Origin: Neobacillus mesonae
GTDB lineage: Bacteria; Bacillota; Bacilli; Paenibacillales; Paenibacillaceae
NCBI GenBank assembly: GCA_023715865.1
Contig: JAMBOW010000003.1
Span: 1-64,000 of the forward strand
Direction: 5' to 3'
Length of the DNA stretch: 64,000 nucleotides
This document shows positions 43,299-53,465 of this stretch, in pieces; position 1 is the first letter of the stretch, and each line of letters opens with the position of its first letter. Made by a program: the position numbers and the translations under genes. The notes beneath the pieces were generated by a model. That model saw nothing but the letters and a program-made list of their open reading frames with translations, was not told where the DNA came from and ran no database searches.

Positions 43299-46200
43299 TT
43301 GTTAAGAAAATGGCGGAAAAGATTATCTTTACTGTGTCTTGGATCGATGCTCGCAGGACTATGGGCTCCGACTGGTGTCATGCGGGCAGAGGAGGGTGCT
43401 GTACTGGCAGCTGCCAGTCCCGAGTTGTTTGTGACTGAGATTCAGCCGGACAATACAGGGACGGACGAATATGAGTTTTTTGAGCTGTACAATGCATCAG
43501 AGACGGTTATTCAGCTGAGTGATTACCGATTGATTTATCACTACACGGATAATCCTGGATCGGATAAAACCTTTGTTGTTCCTGAAGGAGCCTCCGTTCA
43601 GCCTGGACAAGCTGTCGTGCTGTGGTATAACAACACCGGAAAGACCTTGGAACAGTTTAATACCAAGTTTGGAACCGAGTTAAACGAAAGCCAGGTCTTT
43701 GAAGTAACCGGCTTCAGTGGATTTGCAAACGGAGGAAATCGGGGAGTTATCGTACAGGATAACACTGGTAAACCGTTGGCTAATGCTAATTATTTCTCTG
43801 AGGATGTCAGTGCAGGAACAAGCGTGCACTATTATCCTCCAACATCAGGTGGAGAGCAGCCGATCTATGAGCGCAGAGGTACAGCTACCCCTGGTTCCGT
43901 AGTTCCAGAGCAGTTGATACCGCAAGAGGAAGTGCAGGCTCCGGTAATCTTACATACCCCGGTTACTTCGGTCAGTGTAGATGGAGACGTCTTGATCCAA
44001 GCGGAAATCAGTATAGCTGGGCAGGGAACTGATTTGACTGCAGCTGAAGCTATAGAAGAGAATGAACAAAATGATTCAGATCCTTCGAACTTAAATGAGG
44101 ACCTATCTGTAACAGAAGATACTTATGAGAGTACTGAAGAGAATGGAGCAGAGCAACAAACCGAAGCGCAGGGTGCGCCTGATGGCATTGCTGAAGAAGA
44201 AACAGCAGATCAACAGGCAGAAGATGTGGAGGCTTCAGATGCACTTCCTGAAATGGAAGGAACAGCTGAACAGCAAATCGCCGATCAGAACATGCCGGAT
44301 GAAACTGCTCAGATCGAAGCGGCACCGCAGCAGGCAGCTGTCACAAGTGCGGTCTATTACCGGAACTTGTCTGAGACAGAATTCCATGTACTGACCATGA
44401 GTAATGCGGAAGGTATGAACTACACCGCTTCCATTCCAAAAGATTCTTTGACAGACCCGCAGCTCATCTATTATATAGAAGCTGAATCTCAAGGGGCAGT
44501 CTCACGAACTGAACACTATACGGTCAACGTCGAACAGGGAGACGTGGATTATAATCAGGTTCCAACCTTGCTTGTAACTGAGCTTGTTCCTGATTCTGCA
44601 AACTTCGGCGGAGCCGATGGATATGAATTTATTGAGGTTTATAACAACACCAATCAAGAAATTAATCTGAAGGACTATAAGCTCTATTATCGTTATACCG
44701 ATTCAGGTCCATCAGCAGATGTGATTTGGCCGACAGAGAACGAGGGAATTATTATTCCATCGCGGGAAACAGTGGTTTTCTGGGTCATTAATTCTGCCAA
44801 TGGAGAGCTGACGGAAGAAGATTTCAATGCCAACTATGGCAGTAATTTGGTTGAGAATGACAATCTGTATAGAGTGTACTCTGACGGTATGGCCAACGGG
44901 GGCAAGCGGGCTGCAGTCATCGGAACCAATACCCATGTGGACATATCCTCTGCAGCGTATGATAACGATGCAGAGACACAAGCAAACAAAGGTATTTTCT
45001 ATCGTTACCCGACCGGCGGCAGAACGGAAATGCTGAAATACAGCGCAGGTTTACTGGATGCAACCCCAGGTGTTGTTGATCCTGTTCAGGTGCCGTCTGT
45101 GCCGGTGCAGGTAGAGGCTGATCAAGAAGCACCTGTCCTGCAATTTGCCGATGTGTCTGATACAGCGAACCAACTAAATAACATAAAAATGGCTTTCGGG
45201 GTAACAGATGATACTTTAGTAAAAACGGTTGCCCTATATTATAAGACTAACAAGGATTCCGAATTTACAAAAAGATATTTACATTTATCCTATGATGATT
45301 CGAAATATCACTATACAGTCTATTCTCCTGAGCTTATAGGCAGCAATCAGCTGGAGTACTATTTGGAGCTGTCCGATGGGACGAACGAGCGGCAAACTGA
45401 ATCTAAGTTCGTGGAGATCACAGGAAATGTCCAGTCTGATGAGCTGCGCTTGAATGTACAGGAAGATCAGGTCATTAGCGGTAATACAATTATTAAAGGA
45501 ACACAAGGTATTGATGCGGAGCAGGATGTTACGCTGATCATAGACGATGAAGCCGTAGCTGCTGAAGAAACGTTTAATGCCCTTGAGCACGATGCTTATT
45601 TTGCATTTGAAGTGACGGGCGTTAATTATTATTTCAAAAACGCAGTAACCAGCGGAGAGGAAATCCTTCACACCTTTCAGGATCCAATCAATCAGTATGA
45701 AACGCTGACGGTGCCGATTGATGCGCAGCGATTCCATGAAGGGGATAACATTCTCTCTATTCGCGCGGGCTCCAAGTCATCGCCTTTTGATGAGCGCGAG
45801 GAAGAAAATAAGGATGATTTTCAGATCCGCAACATTCGTCTCGTACTTGCAGATGGAACGGTAGTGTATGATCCGAGCTATTCAAACCCTCAAGCGGAAA
45901 TCAAAATGGGGGACAGCTCAGGTCGCTACGAATATGTAGATTTTACATTTAATCTGACTGCTGATGAGCTGCGTTCAACGGCATATACTTGGGACACAAC
46001 AAAGACAGAGGATGGCGAGCATGTTGTCACTGCAGAGGCTGGAGAGGAAAGTGTTAGTGCCAACATCATTGTTGATAACACTCCGCCAAGCATCAGCCCT
46101 AACCTTGAAGAGGGAAAAGAGTACCGCGGTGAATTTACGATTGATGCTGATATCTCTGATGAGCTGGCAGGAGTTAAGGAAAGCCGTGCTGAGCTTGACG

Positions 46201-49190
46201 GCGAAGTGATAACGCTGCCTTATGAGACATCGTCTTCCAAGCTATCGGCTGGCGAACACCAGCTGAAGATCCAAGCAGAAGATCAGGCAGGAAATGTGAG
46301 TGAGGTGGAAATTGGATTTACCGTTCCAGAAGAAAATCCACTGAAGCCTGAGCTGGTATCTCCTCAGAACGGTGCAGAATATGTGCCGGTAAATACAGAG
46401 CTGAAAGTGAAGGTAACCGATCCTACTTCCGATGTGATGGACGTATCCTTTTACACAGGTTATCTGCATGATGCAAAGCAGCTGGAATCCTTCAAAGGAT
46501 ACCGCAATGCAGCGGACGTTGAGCCGCCTAGAGAAGAAGTGCCTGCCGGAGAAAAGGCGATGACTAATGAAGACTATGCACTAATCGCAAGCGTTGATGG
46601 ACAATATCTGACCGATGACTCCATGGAGCAATTTCCGTATCACCGATTTGAGGCTAAACTGAATTCTTCTGTCAAAAATACTGATCAAGTACAGCTGGAG
46701 TGGGTCGGGAAGTCGCTTGAAGGACGTAAAGTAAGCCTGTACGCGTTCCGGCCTGATCAGCAAAAATGGGAGCTGCTTGACCAGCAGATTGCAGGAAATG
46801 AGGACTTTAAGCTTGAGGTGATGGTTACTGCGGGCGACTACCGGAGCGACGGTAAAATTCAGATGATGGTGCAGGATGAGCTTCCTGTAAGTGAAGACCC
46901 GTATGATTTTTCATTCGTATGGATGTCCGATACGCAGTACTATTCGGAGAGCTACCCAGATACCTATAAAAGCATCGTTAACTGGATTGCCAATCAGAAA
47001 GAAGAGCAGAAGATTAAATATGTTATTCATACCGGAGACATCGTTGACGAATCCGACAAGGAGTATCAATGGATCGTAGCGGATAATAACATGAAGGTGC
47101 TCGAGGAAGCCAATATTCCTTATGGGGTGCTTGCAGGGAATCATGATGTATCTAATCAGTTTGGCACCTATGATGAGTACTGGAAATACTTTGGCGCTTG
47201 GCGTTTTGAGGATAAGCCGCATTTCGGAGAATCCTACAAGAATAATATGGGGCATTATGACCTTATTTCATCAAACGGCAATGATTTTATTATTGTTTAT
47301 ATGGGCTGGGGCCTAGGTCAGGAAGAGATTGACTGGATGAACGAGGTGCTTGCTAAATATCCGGAGCGGAAAGCAATTTTGGCATTCCACGAATACTTGC
47401 TTGTATCCGGAAATCGTGCACCAATTGCAGACAAAGTATATGAAGAAGTCGTCCTTCCGAACAAAAATGTTATTGCAGCCTTGTCAGGACATTATCATGA
47501 TGCGGAACTTAAAGTCGATGAAATCGATGATGACGGGGATGGTACGCCGGATCGCAGCGTGTATCAGATGCTGGCTGATTATCAAGGTGCTGAACAAGGG
47601 GGATTAGGATATATCCGTTTGATGCAGTTCGACATGCAGAACAATAAGCTGCACATTAAGACATATTCTCCACTTCAGGACGATTACAACTTCTACGATC
47701 CGATTGAGCATCCGGGCAAAGATGAGTTTTCACTTGACCTGGATCTACAAGGTAAGTTAAAGAGAGTCGCTACGGACTATGCTGGCATTAAAGTATATAC
47801 AAGTGAGCTGATCGGTAAAGCAGAGGATATCGAAAGCGGCAGTCAAGCCATCATAAAGTGGACGGGGCAAAAGAACAAGTTATATCAGTGGTATGCTGTC
47901 GCCGAGGATAACAATAGCGGCTATGCCTTGTCCGATATTTGGCATTTTGCTACCGGTAAGATAGGTGGAATAAATCCAGGCAGCGAAAACTCAGGGAACG
48001 ATTCATCTGGAGGTAATGGAACTTCAAAACCAGGCGGAGAAGCGACCAAGCCAACCGTGACGGACGGAATCATTTCCGCTGTTGTGACCGCTGAAGGTGA
48101 AGCTGTAATCTCCCAGGAGGACATGGCTGCAGCTATCTCTCAAACCGAAGAGCAATACATTTCCGTTCGACTGGATGGAAATACGGCAGAGCCGGCACAG
48201 CACCGCCTGCGCATGAGTACTGCAGGGCTTAAGCAGCTGTATGAACAGCAGAAGGATCTGCGCATCCTTGCAGGATCCTTGTCGCTCACGATTCCATATG
48301 AGGCGCTTCAAGAAGAAGCGGTGCAAGGAGATTGGCTCATCTGGGAAGCCGAATTTGTAATGGATAACGGGAGAAGCGAGCAGGTGAACGCAGCCATGCG
48401 CGCAATGTCTGCCCTTCAACCTAAAGAGCTCTATGCAGACATACTGTGGTATTCGGATGAAACAGAACTTGATGCTCTTGCCGCTCCAATAGAAGTGGAA
48501 TGGCAAATCGGCACGACCGATATTAATGCCGATTATACAGGCGTTTATAGGCTCGAAGCTCCGGGAGCGGAATATATCTTGAGCAAATGGAAGGGACAGA
48601 CGGTTTATTTTGAGCTGGACAAAGCCGGGCTCATTGGAATCATGGAATACCACGCTCAGTTTGTAGACATGCAAAGTCATTGGGCCGAGGAAACAGTTGC
48701 GAAAATGGCAGCAAAACATGTAGTGAAAGGAACGGCAGCAAGCAGGTTTACACCAAATGCTTCAGTTAGCCGGGCTGATTTTGCAGTCATGGCTATGCGA
48801 AGTCTTGGAATCGAGTCAGAAGCCTTGTCTTCTTCCTTCGAAGATGTATCTGAAGATGCATATTATGCTGATGCGGTTATAGCTGCAGAGCAGTCAGGCA
48901 TTATGCAAGGAAACGACGGCCGTTTCCGTCCAGAAGATCAGATCACGAGAGAAGAGGCCGCAGTGGTGTTAATGAGGTTGTTCGAGCAGATGGAATTGCC
49001 AGTATCCGGGACAACCGGTCGCGGTTCCTTCTCTGACTTGAACCAGGCCAGCAGCTGGGCGCAGGAAGCGATTAGGACTGCAGAAGGCGAGGGTCTCATC
49101 AGCGGTAGGACAGACGGATCCTTTGATCCTCACCAGTCGGTGACAAGGGCTGAAGCTGCTCAGCTTGTATATAATTTGCTGCAAAAATAA
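43299..49190 (+). CDS. Giant SLH-anchored surface phosphoesterase with lamin-tail domains
   Basis: A 1963-residue exported protein starting at TTG, eight bases after CAGGAGTG. Signal peptide in the first about 30-40 residues. Lamin-tail domains lie at about 44-197 and 424-594, split by an acidic Glu/Gln/Ala-rich linker (about 247-344). Ig-like segments follow (about 925-1010). A calcineurin-like metallophosphoesterase spans about 1200-1440 with WMSDTQYY, HTGDIVDES, GNHDV and SGHYHDAE supplying metal ligands. Three S-layer-homology repeats (about 1787-1963) bind pyruvylated wall polymer. It lies in the wall-sugar gene set before namZ, so hydrolysis of wall phosphodiesters is plausible but not shown. 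Confidence 0.85.
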   Translation: MLRKWRKRLSLLCLGSMLAGLWAPTGVMRAEEGAVLAAASPELFVTEIQPDNTGTDEYEFFELYNASETVIQLSDYRLIYHYTDNPGSDKTFVVPEGASVQPGQAVVLWYNNTGKTLEQFNTKFGTELNESQVFEVTGFSGFANGGNRGVIVQDNTGKPLANANYFSEDVSAGTSVHYYPPTSGGEQPIYERRGTATPGSVVPEQLIPQEEVQAPVILHTPVTSVSVDGDVLIQAEISIAGQGTDLTAAEAIEENEQNDSDPSNLNEDLSVTEDTYESTEENGAEQQTEAQGAPDGIAEEETADQQAEDVEASDALPEMEGTAEQQIADQNMPDETAQIEAAPQQAAVTSAVYYRNLSETEFHVLTMSNAEGMNYTASIPKDSLTDPQLIYYIEAESQGAVSRTEHYTVNVEQGDVDYNQVPTLLVTELVPDSANFGGADGYEFIEVYNNTNQEINLKDYKLYYRYTDSGPSADVIWPTENEGIIIPSRETVVFWVINSANGELTEEDFNANYGSNLVENDNLYRVYSDGMANGGKRAAVIGTNTHVDISSAAYDNDAETQANKGIFYRYPTGGRTEMLKYSAGLLDATPGVVDPVQVPSVPVQVEADQEAPVLQFADVSDTANQLNNIKMAFGVTDDTLVKTVALYYKTNKDSEFTKRYLHLSYDDSKYHYTVYSPELIGSNQLEYYLELSDGTNERQTESKFVEITGNVQSDELRLNVQEDQVISGNTIIKGTQGIDAEQDVTLIIDDEAVAAEETFNALEHDAYFAFEVTGVNYYFKNAVTSGEEILHTFQDPINQYETLTVPIDAQRFHEGDNILSIRAGSKSSPFDEREEENKDDFQIRNIRLVLADGTVVYDPSYSNPQAEIKMGDSSGRYEYVDFTFNLTADELRSTAYTWDTTKTEDGEHVVTAEAGEESVSANIIVDNTPPSISPNLEEGKEYRGEFTIDADISDELAGVKESRAELDGEVITLPYETSSSKLSAGEHQLKIQAEDQAGNVSEVEIGFTVPEENPLKPELVSPQNGAEYVPVNTELKVKVTDPTSDVMDVSFYTGYLHDAKQLESFKGYRNAADVEPPREEVPAGEKAMTNEDYALIASVDGQYLTDDSMEQFPYHRFEAKLNSSVKNTDQVQLEWVGKSLEGRKVSLYAFRPDQQKWELLDQQIAGNEDFKLEVMVTAGDYRSDGKIQMMVQDELPVSEDPYDFSFVWMSDTQYYSESYPDTYKSIVNWIANQKEEQKIKYVIHTGDIVDESDKEYQWIVADNNMKVLEEANIPYGVLAGNHDVSNQFGTYDEYWKYFGAWRFEDKPHFGESYKNNMGHYDLISSNGNDFIIVYMGWGLGQEEIDWMNEVLAKYPERKAILAFHEYLLVSGNRAPIADKVYEEVVLPNKNVIAALSGHYHDAELKVDEIDDDGDGTPDRSVYQMLADYQGAEQGGLGYIRLMQFDMQNNKLHIKTYSPLQDDYNFYDPIEHPGKDEFSLDLDLQGKLKRVATDYAGIKVYTSELIGKAEDIESGSQAIIKWTGQKNKLYQWYAVAEDNNSGYALSDIWHFATGKIGGINPGSENSGNDSSGGNGTSKPGGEATKPTVTDGIISAVVTAEGEAVISQEDMAAAISQTEEQYISVRLDGNTAEPAQHRLRMSTAGLKQLYEQQKDLRILAGSLSLTIPYEALQEEAVQGDWLIWEAEFVMDNGRSEQVNAAMRAMSALQPKELYADILWYSDETELDALAAPIEVEWQIGTTDINADYTGVYRLEAPGAEYILSKWKGQTVYFELDKAGLIGIMEYHAQFVDMQSHWAEETVAKMAAKHVVKGTAASRFTPNASVSRADFAVMAMRSLGIESEALSSSFEDVSEDAYYADAVIAAEQSGIMQGNDGRFRPEDQITREEAAVVLMRLFEQMELPVSGTTGRGSFSDLNQASSWAQEAIRTAEGEGLISGRTDGSFDPHQSVTRAEAAQLVYNLLQK

Positions 49191-49248
49191 AATGGAGGGC
49201 GCAGGGAGAAGGAATCCTGCGCCTTCTCTATAACTAAGGAGGCGGAAT

Positions 49249-50421
49249 ATGAAGGCGAGCGTACTTACGGGAGCGGACAGACTATCTGATTTATCTCATC
49301 CATTCCTCGCTGGAAGACGAATTGGGCTGGTGACGAATTCTACTGGAATAACCGCTGATTTTAGAACAACAGTCGAGGTATGCGCACAGCTTTCAGGCTG
49401 CAGGCTGAAAGCTTTATTTGCCGGTGAACATGGCTTGTACGGTGAAAGGCAGGCAGGGGTTTTGTTCGAGGATGAGGTTCACCCAATCCTGGGAGTTCCC
49501 GTATTCAGCCTATACGGCAAGCACAAGAAACCGACAGCAGAAATGCTGGATCAGGTAGATACCGTCATATTCGACATGCAGGATGTAGGCGTGCGTTTTT
49601 ATACCTATTTATCCACTCTCTTCTATATAATGGAAGCATGTGCTGCGAGCGGGAAATCGCTGCTGGTGCTTGATCGGATTAACCCGCTTGGAGGGATGAA
49701 GACAGAAGGAGGGATCTTGCAGAAAGGGTACGAGTCCTTTGTGGGTGCCTGGCATATGCCGATTCGTTACGGGATGACGATAGGGGAAATTACACTCATG
49801 CGGAACGAGGAAGAGGGGATTGGCTGCGAGCTCGACGTCATTAAGCTTGACGGCTGGAAGAGATCCATGACCTATGCCGAGACGGGCCAGCCCTGGATGA
49901 TGCCGTCGCCGAATATACCTGCGCCCGAAACGGCTGAAGTATATGCAGGGACTTGCTTTTTTGAAGGGACCAATGTATCCGAGGGCCGTGGTACGACAAG
50001 ACCATTTGAATGGATTGGAGCACCCTGGATGGACGGGGAGAGGATCGCTCGGCAAATGCAGGCCCGCAAGCTTCCTGGTGTATATGTTCATTCTGTGTAT
50101 TCATCGCCTGTGTATTCCAAGCATCAGGGAGTGCTTTGCGGAGGGGTTCGCCTTTTTGTAACGGATAAGGGCAAATATAGAGCCGTAGAGACGGGGCTTG
50201 CGCTGCTGCATGAGATTGCCAGCTCCTATCCGAATCAATTCGAATGGCTCGCACCGCCTCAAGGCGGCAGCCGTTATTTTATCGATCTGCTTACGGGAGG
50301 AACAGAGGTAAGAGAACATGTGCACGAGCTGGACGGACTCCTGCATATTATGGCGAGCTGGCAACAGGACGAGACGGAATGGGAAGAAAGACGGAAACCT
50401 TATTTAATCTATGGGAGCTGA
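49249..50421 (+). CDS. namZ: Exo-beta-N-acetylmuramidase (NamZ, GH171/DUF1343)
   Basis: A 390-residue DUF1343 protein. Diagnostic stretches are GLVTNSTGI, FAGEHGLYGE, IFDMQDVGVRFYTY and EGRGTTRPFEWIGAPW. B. subtilis NamZ removes terminal MurNAc from the non-reducing end of wall fragments. No signal peptide is visible, so unlike the secreted B. subtilis enzyme it probably acts inside the cell on imported fragments. AAGGAGGCGG precedes ATG. The fused NagZ-AnmK gene starts four bases after its stop. Confidence 0.92.
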   Translation: MKASVLTGADRLSDLSHPFLAGRRIGLVTNSTGITADFRTTVEVCAQLSGCRLKALFAGEHGLYGERQAGVLFEDEVHPILGVPVFSLYGKHKKPTAEMLDQVDTVIFDMQDVGVRFYTYLSTLFYIMEACAASGKSLLVLDRINPLGGMKTEGGILQKGYESFVGAWHMPIRYGMTIGEITLMRNEEEGIGCELDVIKLDGWKRSMTYAETGQPWMMPSPNIPAPETAEVYAGTCFFEGTNVSEGRGTTRPFEWIGAPWMDGERIARQMQARKLPGVYVHSVYSSPVYSKHQGVLCGGVRLFVTDKGKYRAVETGLALLHEIASSYPNQFEWLAPPQGGSRYFIDLLTGGTEVREHVHELDGLLHIMASWQQDETEWEERRKPYLIYGS

Positions 50422-50425
50422 GAAC

Positions 50426-53275
50426 ATGAAATCAAATCCGAATGTAGAAGCGCTTTTAGCGCGTTTAAGCTTACGTGAGAAAATAGGTCAATTGCTGCTT
50501 TGCGGACTGCCAGGTCCTCACCTAACAGAGTCTCTGAAAGATTTTGTTAGATCTAACCCTGTCGGGGGTATTATCTATTTTGCCCGGAACGTGGAGAATC
50601 CCGGCCAGGTAGCGCAGCTTACACAGCAGCTGCAAACGACGGCAAGTGAGGCGGATCAGCTGCCGCTGTTCATCTCCATTGACCAGGAAGGCGGAATGGT
50701 TGCACGCATCGCTGAAGGCATCACTTTGTTCCCAGGAAATATGGCCATTGCAGCAGCGGGTTCTGTCAGCGATGCGTATGAGGCAGCGCTGGCGAGCGGG
50801 AAGGAATTAAGTGCGCTTGGCATTAATCTCAATTTTGCACCTGTCCTTGATGTGAACAATAACCCGCTTAATCCGGTTATCGGCGTCCGCTCCTTTGGGG
50901 AGTCGCCACAGCTGGTTGCTGAATATGGCGCAAGTGCAGTGCGGGGATTCCAGAAGGCCGGTGTATCGGCATGTGCAAAACATTTTCCAGGGCATGGCGA
51001 TACGGCAGCAGACTCTCATTTGGATTTACCGATCGTTCCTCATGATCTTACTAGAATGAAGCAGCTAGAGCTGGTCCCTTTCATTAGAGCTATTGAAGAG
51101 GGCGTGGATTTTATTATGTCCGCTCATATTTATTTTCCGGCATTGGAGTCTGAGAAGAAGCCGGCGACCTTGTCAGCGTCGGTTCTTACTGGACTTCTTC
51201 GAGAGCAGCTCGGCTATGAGGGTGTCATTATGACAGATTGCATGGAGATGCATGCGATCGTGGATACATACGGTACGGTTGAAGCCTCCGTCATGGCGCT
51301 TGAAGCAGGAGCAGATTTGGTACTGATCAGTCATACGCATGAGCTGCTCACTGGAGCATATGAAGCAATCGAGGCGGCGGTAGCAGCAGGGCGTCTCAGT
51401 GAAGAGCGAATTAATGAATCTGTCCGCCGTTTGCTCGAGCTTAAAATTCGGCGCGGTATCATGACAGAGGTAGGGGATTTTCCGGAAGAGATACTTGAGG
51501 CGCCGCTCTCGGATGCGTCTGGGCTGCCAACGGGTGTCGGGCTTGCAGAGCATGGAGATATCGCCCGCAGAATCAGTGAAAAAAGCATTACACTCGTTCG
51601 CGACCAAGCAGGTATGCTGCCGCTACCTCGCAAGAAAACGCTCGTCGTAACTATAGCTTCATCAGCCATGACTATTGCCGACGAGCGGATCAAGGATCAC
51701 CTCAGTTTAGGTACTGCTCTAATGGAACAGGGGCTTGATGTGGTGGACCTGAGCATTGCGGCAGCGGAAGTAGCAGGTAAGAGTCCAGCTGTTGCTGCCG
51801 CCGCAGAGGACTCAAGCATTGAGCAGATCGTCATCGCTACGTATAACGCTCACTTTTATGAAGAGCAGTCCAGGCTCGTTAAGCAGCTGTTGTCTTTAGG
51901 TAAACCGCTTGCCGTGATCGCTACCCGCAATCCGTATGATATTGTGGCTTTTCCGGATGTGCAGGTCTACATTGCGGCTTACGAGAGCAGGCCGCTTACC
52001 ATGAGAAGCATCGCAAGCGCACTGCTCGGATCCACTCCGTTTACAGGCAGGCTTCCCGTATCACTGGGAGATGAAGGCAGGTACGGGAGTGTTATGATCG
52101 AGTTTGCATCCAAGACGACCACCTTGGCGATCGGGCTCATGTCTGGCACTTCCTTAGATGGTGTGGATGCGGCGCTAGTCCGTATGACGGGAAGCGGGCA
52201 AAGGACTCAGGTAGAGCTTATATCCTTCGTTCAGCTTCCATATGAGAAAGAGTTCAGGGAGCAAATCAAGGCGCTTTGCAGCGTTCAACAATCGAGTGTA
52301 GATCAAATCTGCTCCATGAATTTTGTGCTGGCGGAACGTTTTGCATTAGCAGCTAGAGCGGTCGCAGCAGAAGCCGGTATTCAAATGAATGAAGTGGATT
52401 TTATCAGCTCGCATGGACAGACGGTATGGCATATACCACAGGACGATTCGGTAAATTCCGTTGTCCGGTCGACCCTGCAGCTCGGCGATCTTTCCGTTAT
52501 TGCTGAAAGAACGGGAAGACCGGTGGTCGGCGATTTCAGACCTGCCGACATGGCAGCGGGAGGACAAGGAGCGCCGCTGGTTCCTTACGGTGATCTTATT
52601 TTGTTTGGTAATGAGCAGAAAGGGCGAATCCTTCAGAATATTGGGGGGATCGGCAACTGCACCATTCTTCCTGCGGGCTGCAGTGCAGATGAGGTAGCTG
52701 CCTTTGATACGGGTCCGGGTAATATGATTATTGACCAAGTTGTGTTTGATTTGTCGAGCGGAAAGTATAATTACGATGAGAATGGACAATGGGCGGCAGA
52801 AGGAACACCAGACGAAGAATGGATCGACCAAATGCTGAAGAATCCCTATTTTTCGCTCATGCCTCCTAAATCCACGGGTCGTGAATTGTTTGGTGCGCAA
52901 TATACCGCTGAGTTCCTTGAGAAGGCAAAGGAGAGAAGACTATCCTCAGCAGATATTGTCGCAACAGCTACAAAATTCACGGCTAGAACCATAGCGGACA
53001 GCTATAAAAAATGGATCTTTCCGAAGCATCCCATGGACGAGATTATTGTGTCAGGAGGCGGAGCCCATAATCAGACACTGCTCCGTATGCTGACGGAGCT
53101 GCTTCCAGACCGCAAGGTTACCACGGCTCGTATGCACGGAATTGATGATGATGCGAAAGAAGCACTTATCTTTGCTCTGCTGGGTAATGATTTTTTGCAT
53201 GGAATACCAAATAATGTACCTTCTGCGACAGGATCTCATAAGCCAGTGATCATGGGTAAGCTGGCGCTGGGTTGA
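50426..53275 (+). CDS. Fusion of beta-N-acetylglucosaminidase (NagZ, GH3) and anhydro-MurNAc kinase (AnmK)
   Basis: A 949-residue bifunctional protein. Residues about 1-340 are a GH3 barrel with substrate-side IDQEGG, the NagZ loop KHFPGHGDTAADSH (catalytic His) and nucleophile Asp in VIMTDCMEMH. About 345-560 is the alpha/beta C-terminal domain of Firmicute NagZ. About 565-949 is complete AnmK: GLMSGTSLDGVDAALV (phosphate loop), SSHGQTVWH, GGIGNCT and FDTGPGNMIIDQ. AnmK opens and phosphorylates 1,6-anhydroMurNAc to MurNAc-6-P, the MurQ substrate. No signal peptide. ATG 50426 has GGAG nine bases upstream; ATG 50411 overlaps namZ. No frameshift at the junction. Confidence 0.93.
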   Translation: MKSNPNVEALLARLSLREKIGQLLLCGLPGPHLTESLKDFVRSNPVGGIIYFARNVENPGQVAQLTQQLQTTASEADQLPLFISIDQEGGMVARIAEGITLFPGNMAIAAAGSVSDAYEAALASGKELSALGINLNFAPVLDVNNNPLNPVIGVRSFGESPQLVAEYGASAVRGFQKAGVSACAKHFPGHGDTAADSHLDLPIVPHDLTRMKQLELVPFIRAIEEGVDFIMSAHIYFPALESEKKPATLSASVLTGLLREQLGYEGVIMTDCMEMHAIVDTYGTVEASVMALEAGADLVLISHTHELLTGAYEAIEAAVAAGRLSEERINESVRRLLELKIRRGIMTEVGDFPEEILEAPLSDASGLPTGVGLAEHGDIARRISEKSITLVRDQAGMLPLPRKKTLVVTIASSAMTIADERIKDHLSLGTALMEQGLDVVDLSIAAAEVAGKSPAVAAAAEDSSIEQIVIATYNAHFYEEQSRLVKQLLSLGKPLAVIATRNPYDIVAFPDVQVYIAAYESRPLTMRSIASALLGSTPFTGRLPVSLGDEGRYGSVMIEFASKTTTLAIGLMSGTSLDGVDAALVRMTGSGQRTQVELISFVQLPYEKEFREQIKALCSVQQSSVDQICSMNFVLAERFALAARAVAAEAGIQMNEVDFISSHGQTVWHIPQDDSVNSVVRSTLQLGDLSVIAERTGRPVVGDFRPADMAAGGQGAPLVPYGDLILFGNEQKGRILQNIGGIGNCTILPAGCSADEVAAFDTGPGNMIIDQVVFDLSSGKYNYDENGQWAAEGTPDEEWIDQMLKNPYFSLMPPKSTGRELFGAQYTAEFLEKAKERRLSSADIVATATKFTARTIADSYKKWIFPKHPMDEIIVSGGGAHNQTLLRMLTELLPDRKVTTARMHGIDDDAKEALIFALLGNDFLHGIPNNVPSATGSHKPVIMGKLALG

Positions 53276-53311
53276 ACCCAATCAGGGGCAGAAGGAGTGT
53301 TGTGCGAATGC

Positions 53312-53340
53312 AAAGAACCGGCCGCGGCCGGTTCTTTTTT
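53312..53340 (+). terminator. Terminator of the wall-sugar operon
   Basis: AAAGAACCGGCC pairs with GGCCGGTTCTTT through a perfect GC-rich palindrome ending in six T. It marks the downstream boundary of the 20-kb cluster. Confidence 0.95.
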
Positions 53341-53465
53341 AATTCTATTGTTAACAAGTGTTTACATACAAATACCTAGATTAAAATGTATATTGTTTGA
53401 CAATTAATAAACATAATAATAAAATATCTATATAAAATAAGATGACTCGAGAGGAAGTTTACTCT

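Noticed and set aside
49197..49223. Terminator between the SLH protein and namZ genes
   Set aside because: GGCGCAGG/CCTGCGCC forms a good stem, but it is followed by TTCTCTATA rather than a T-run, so termination is not supported.
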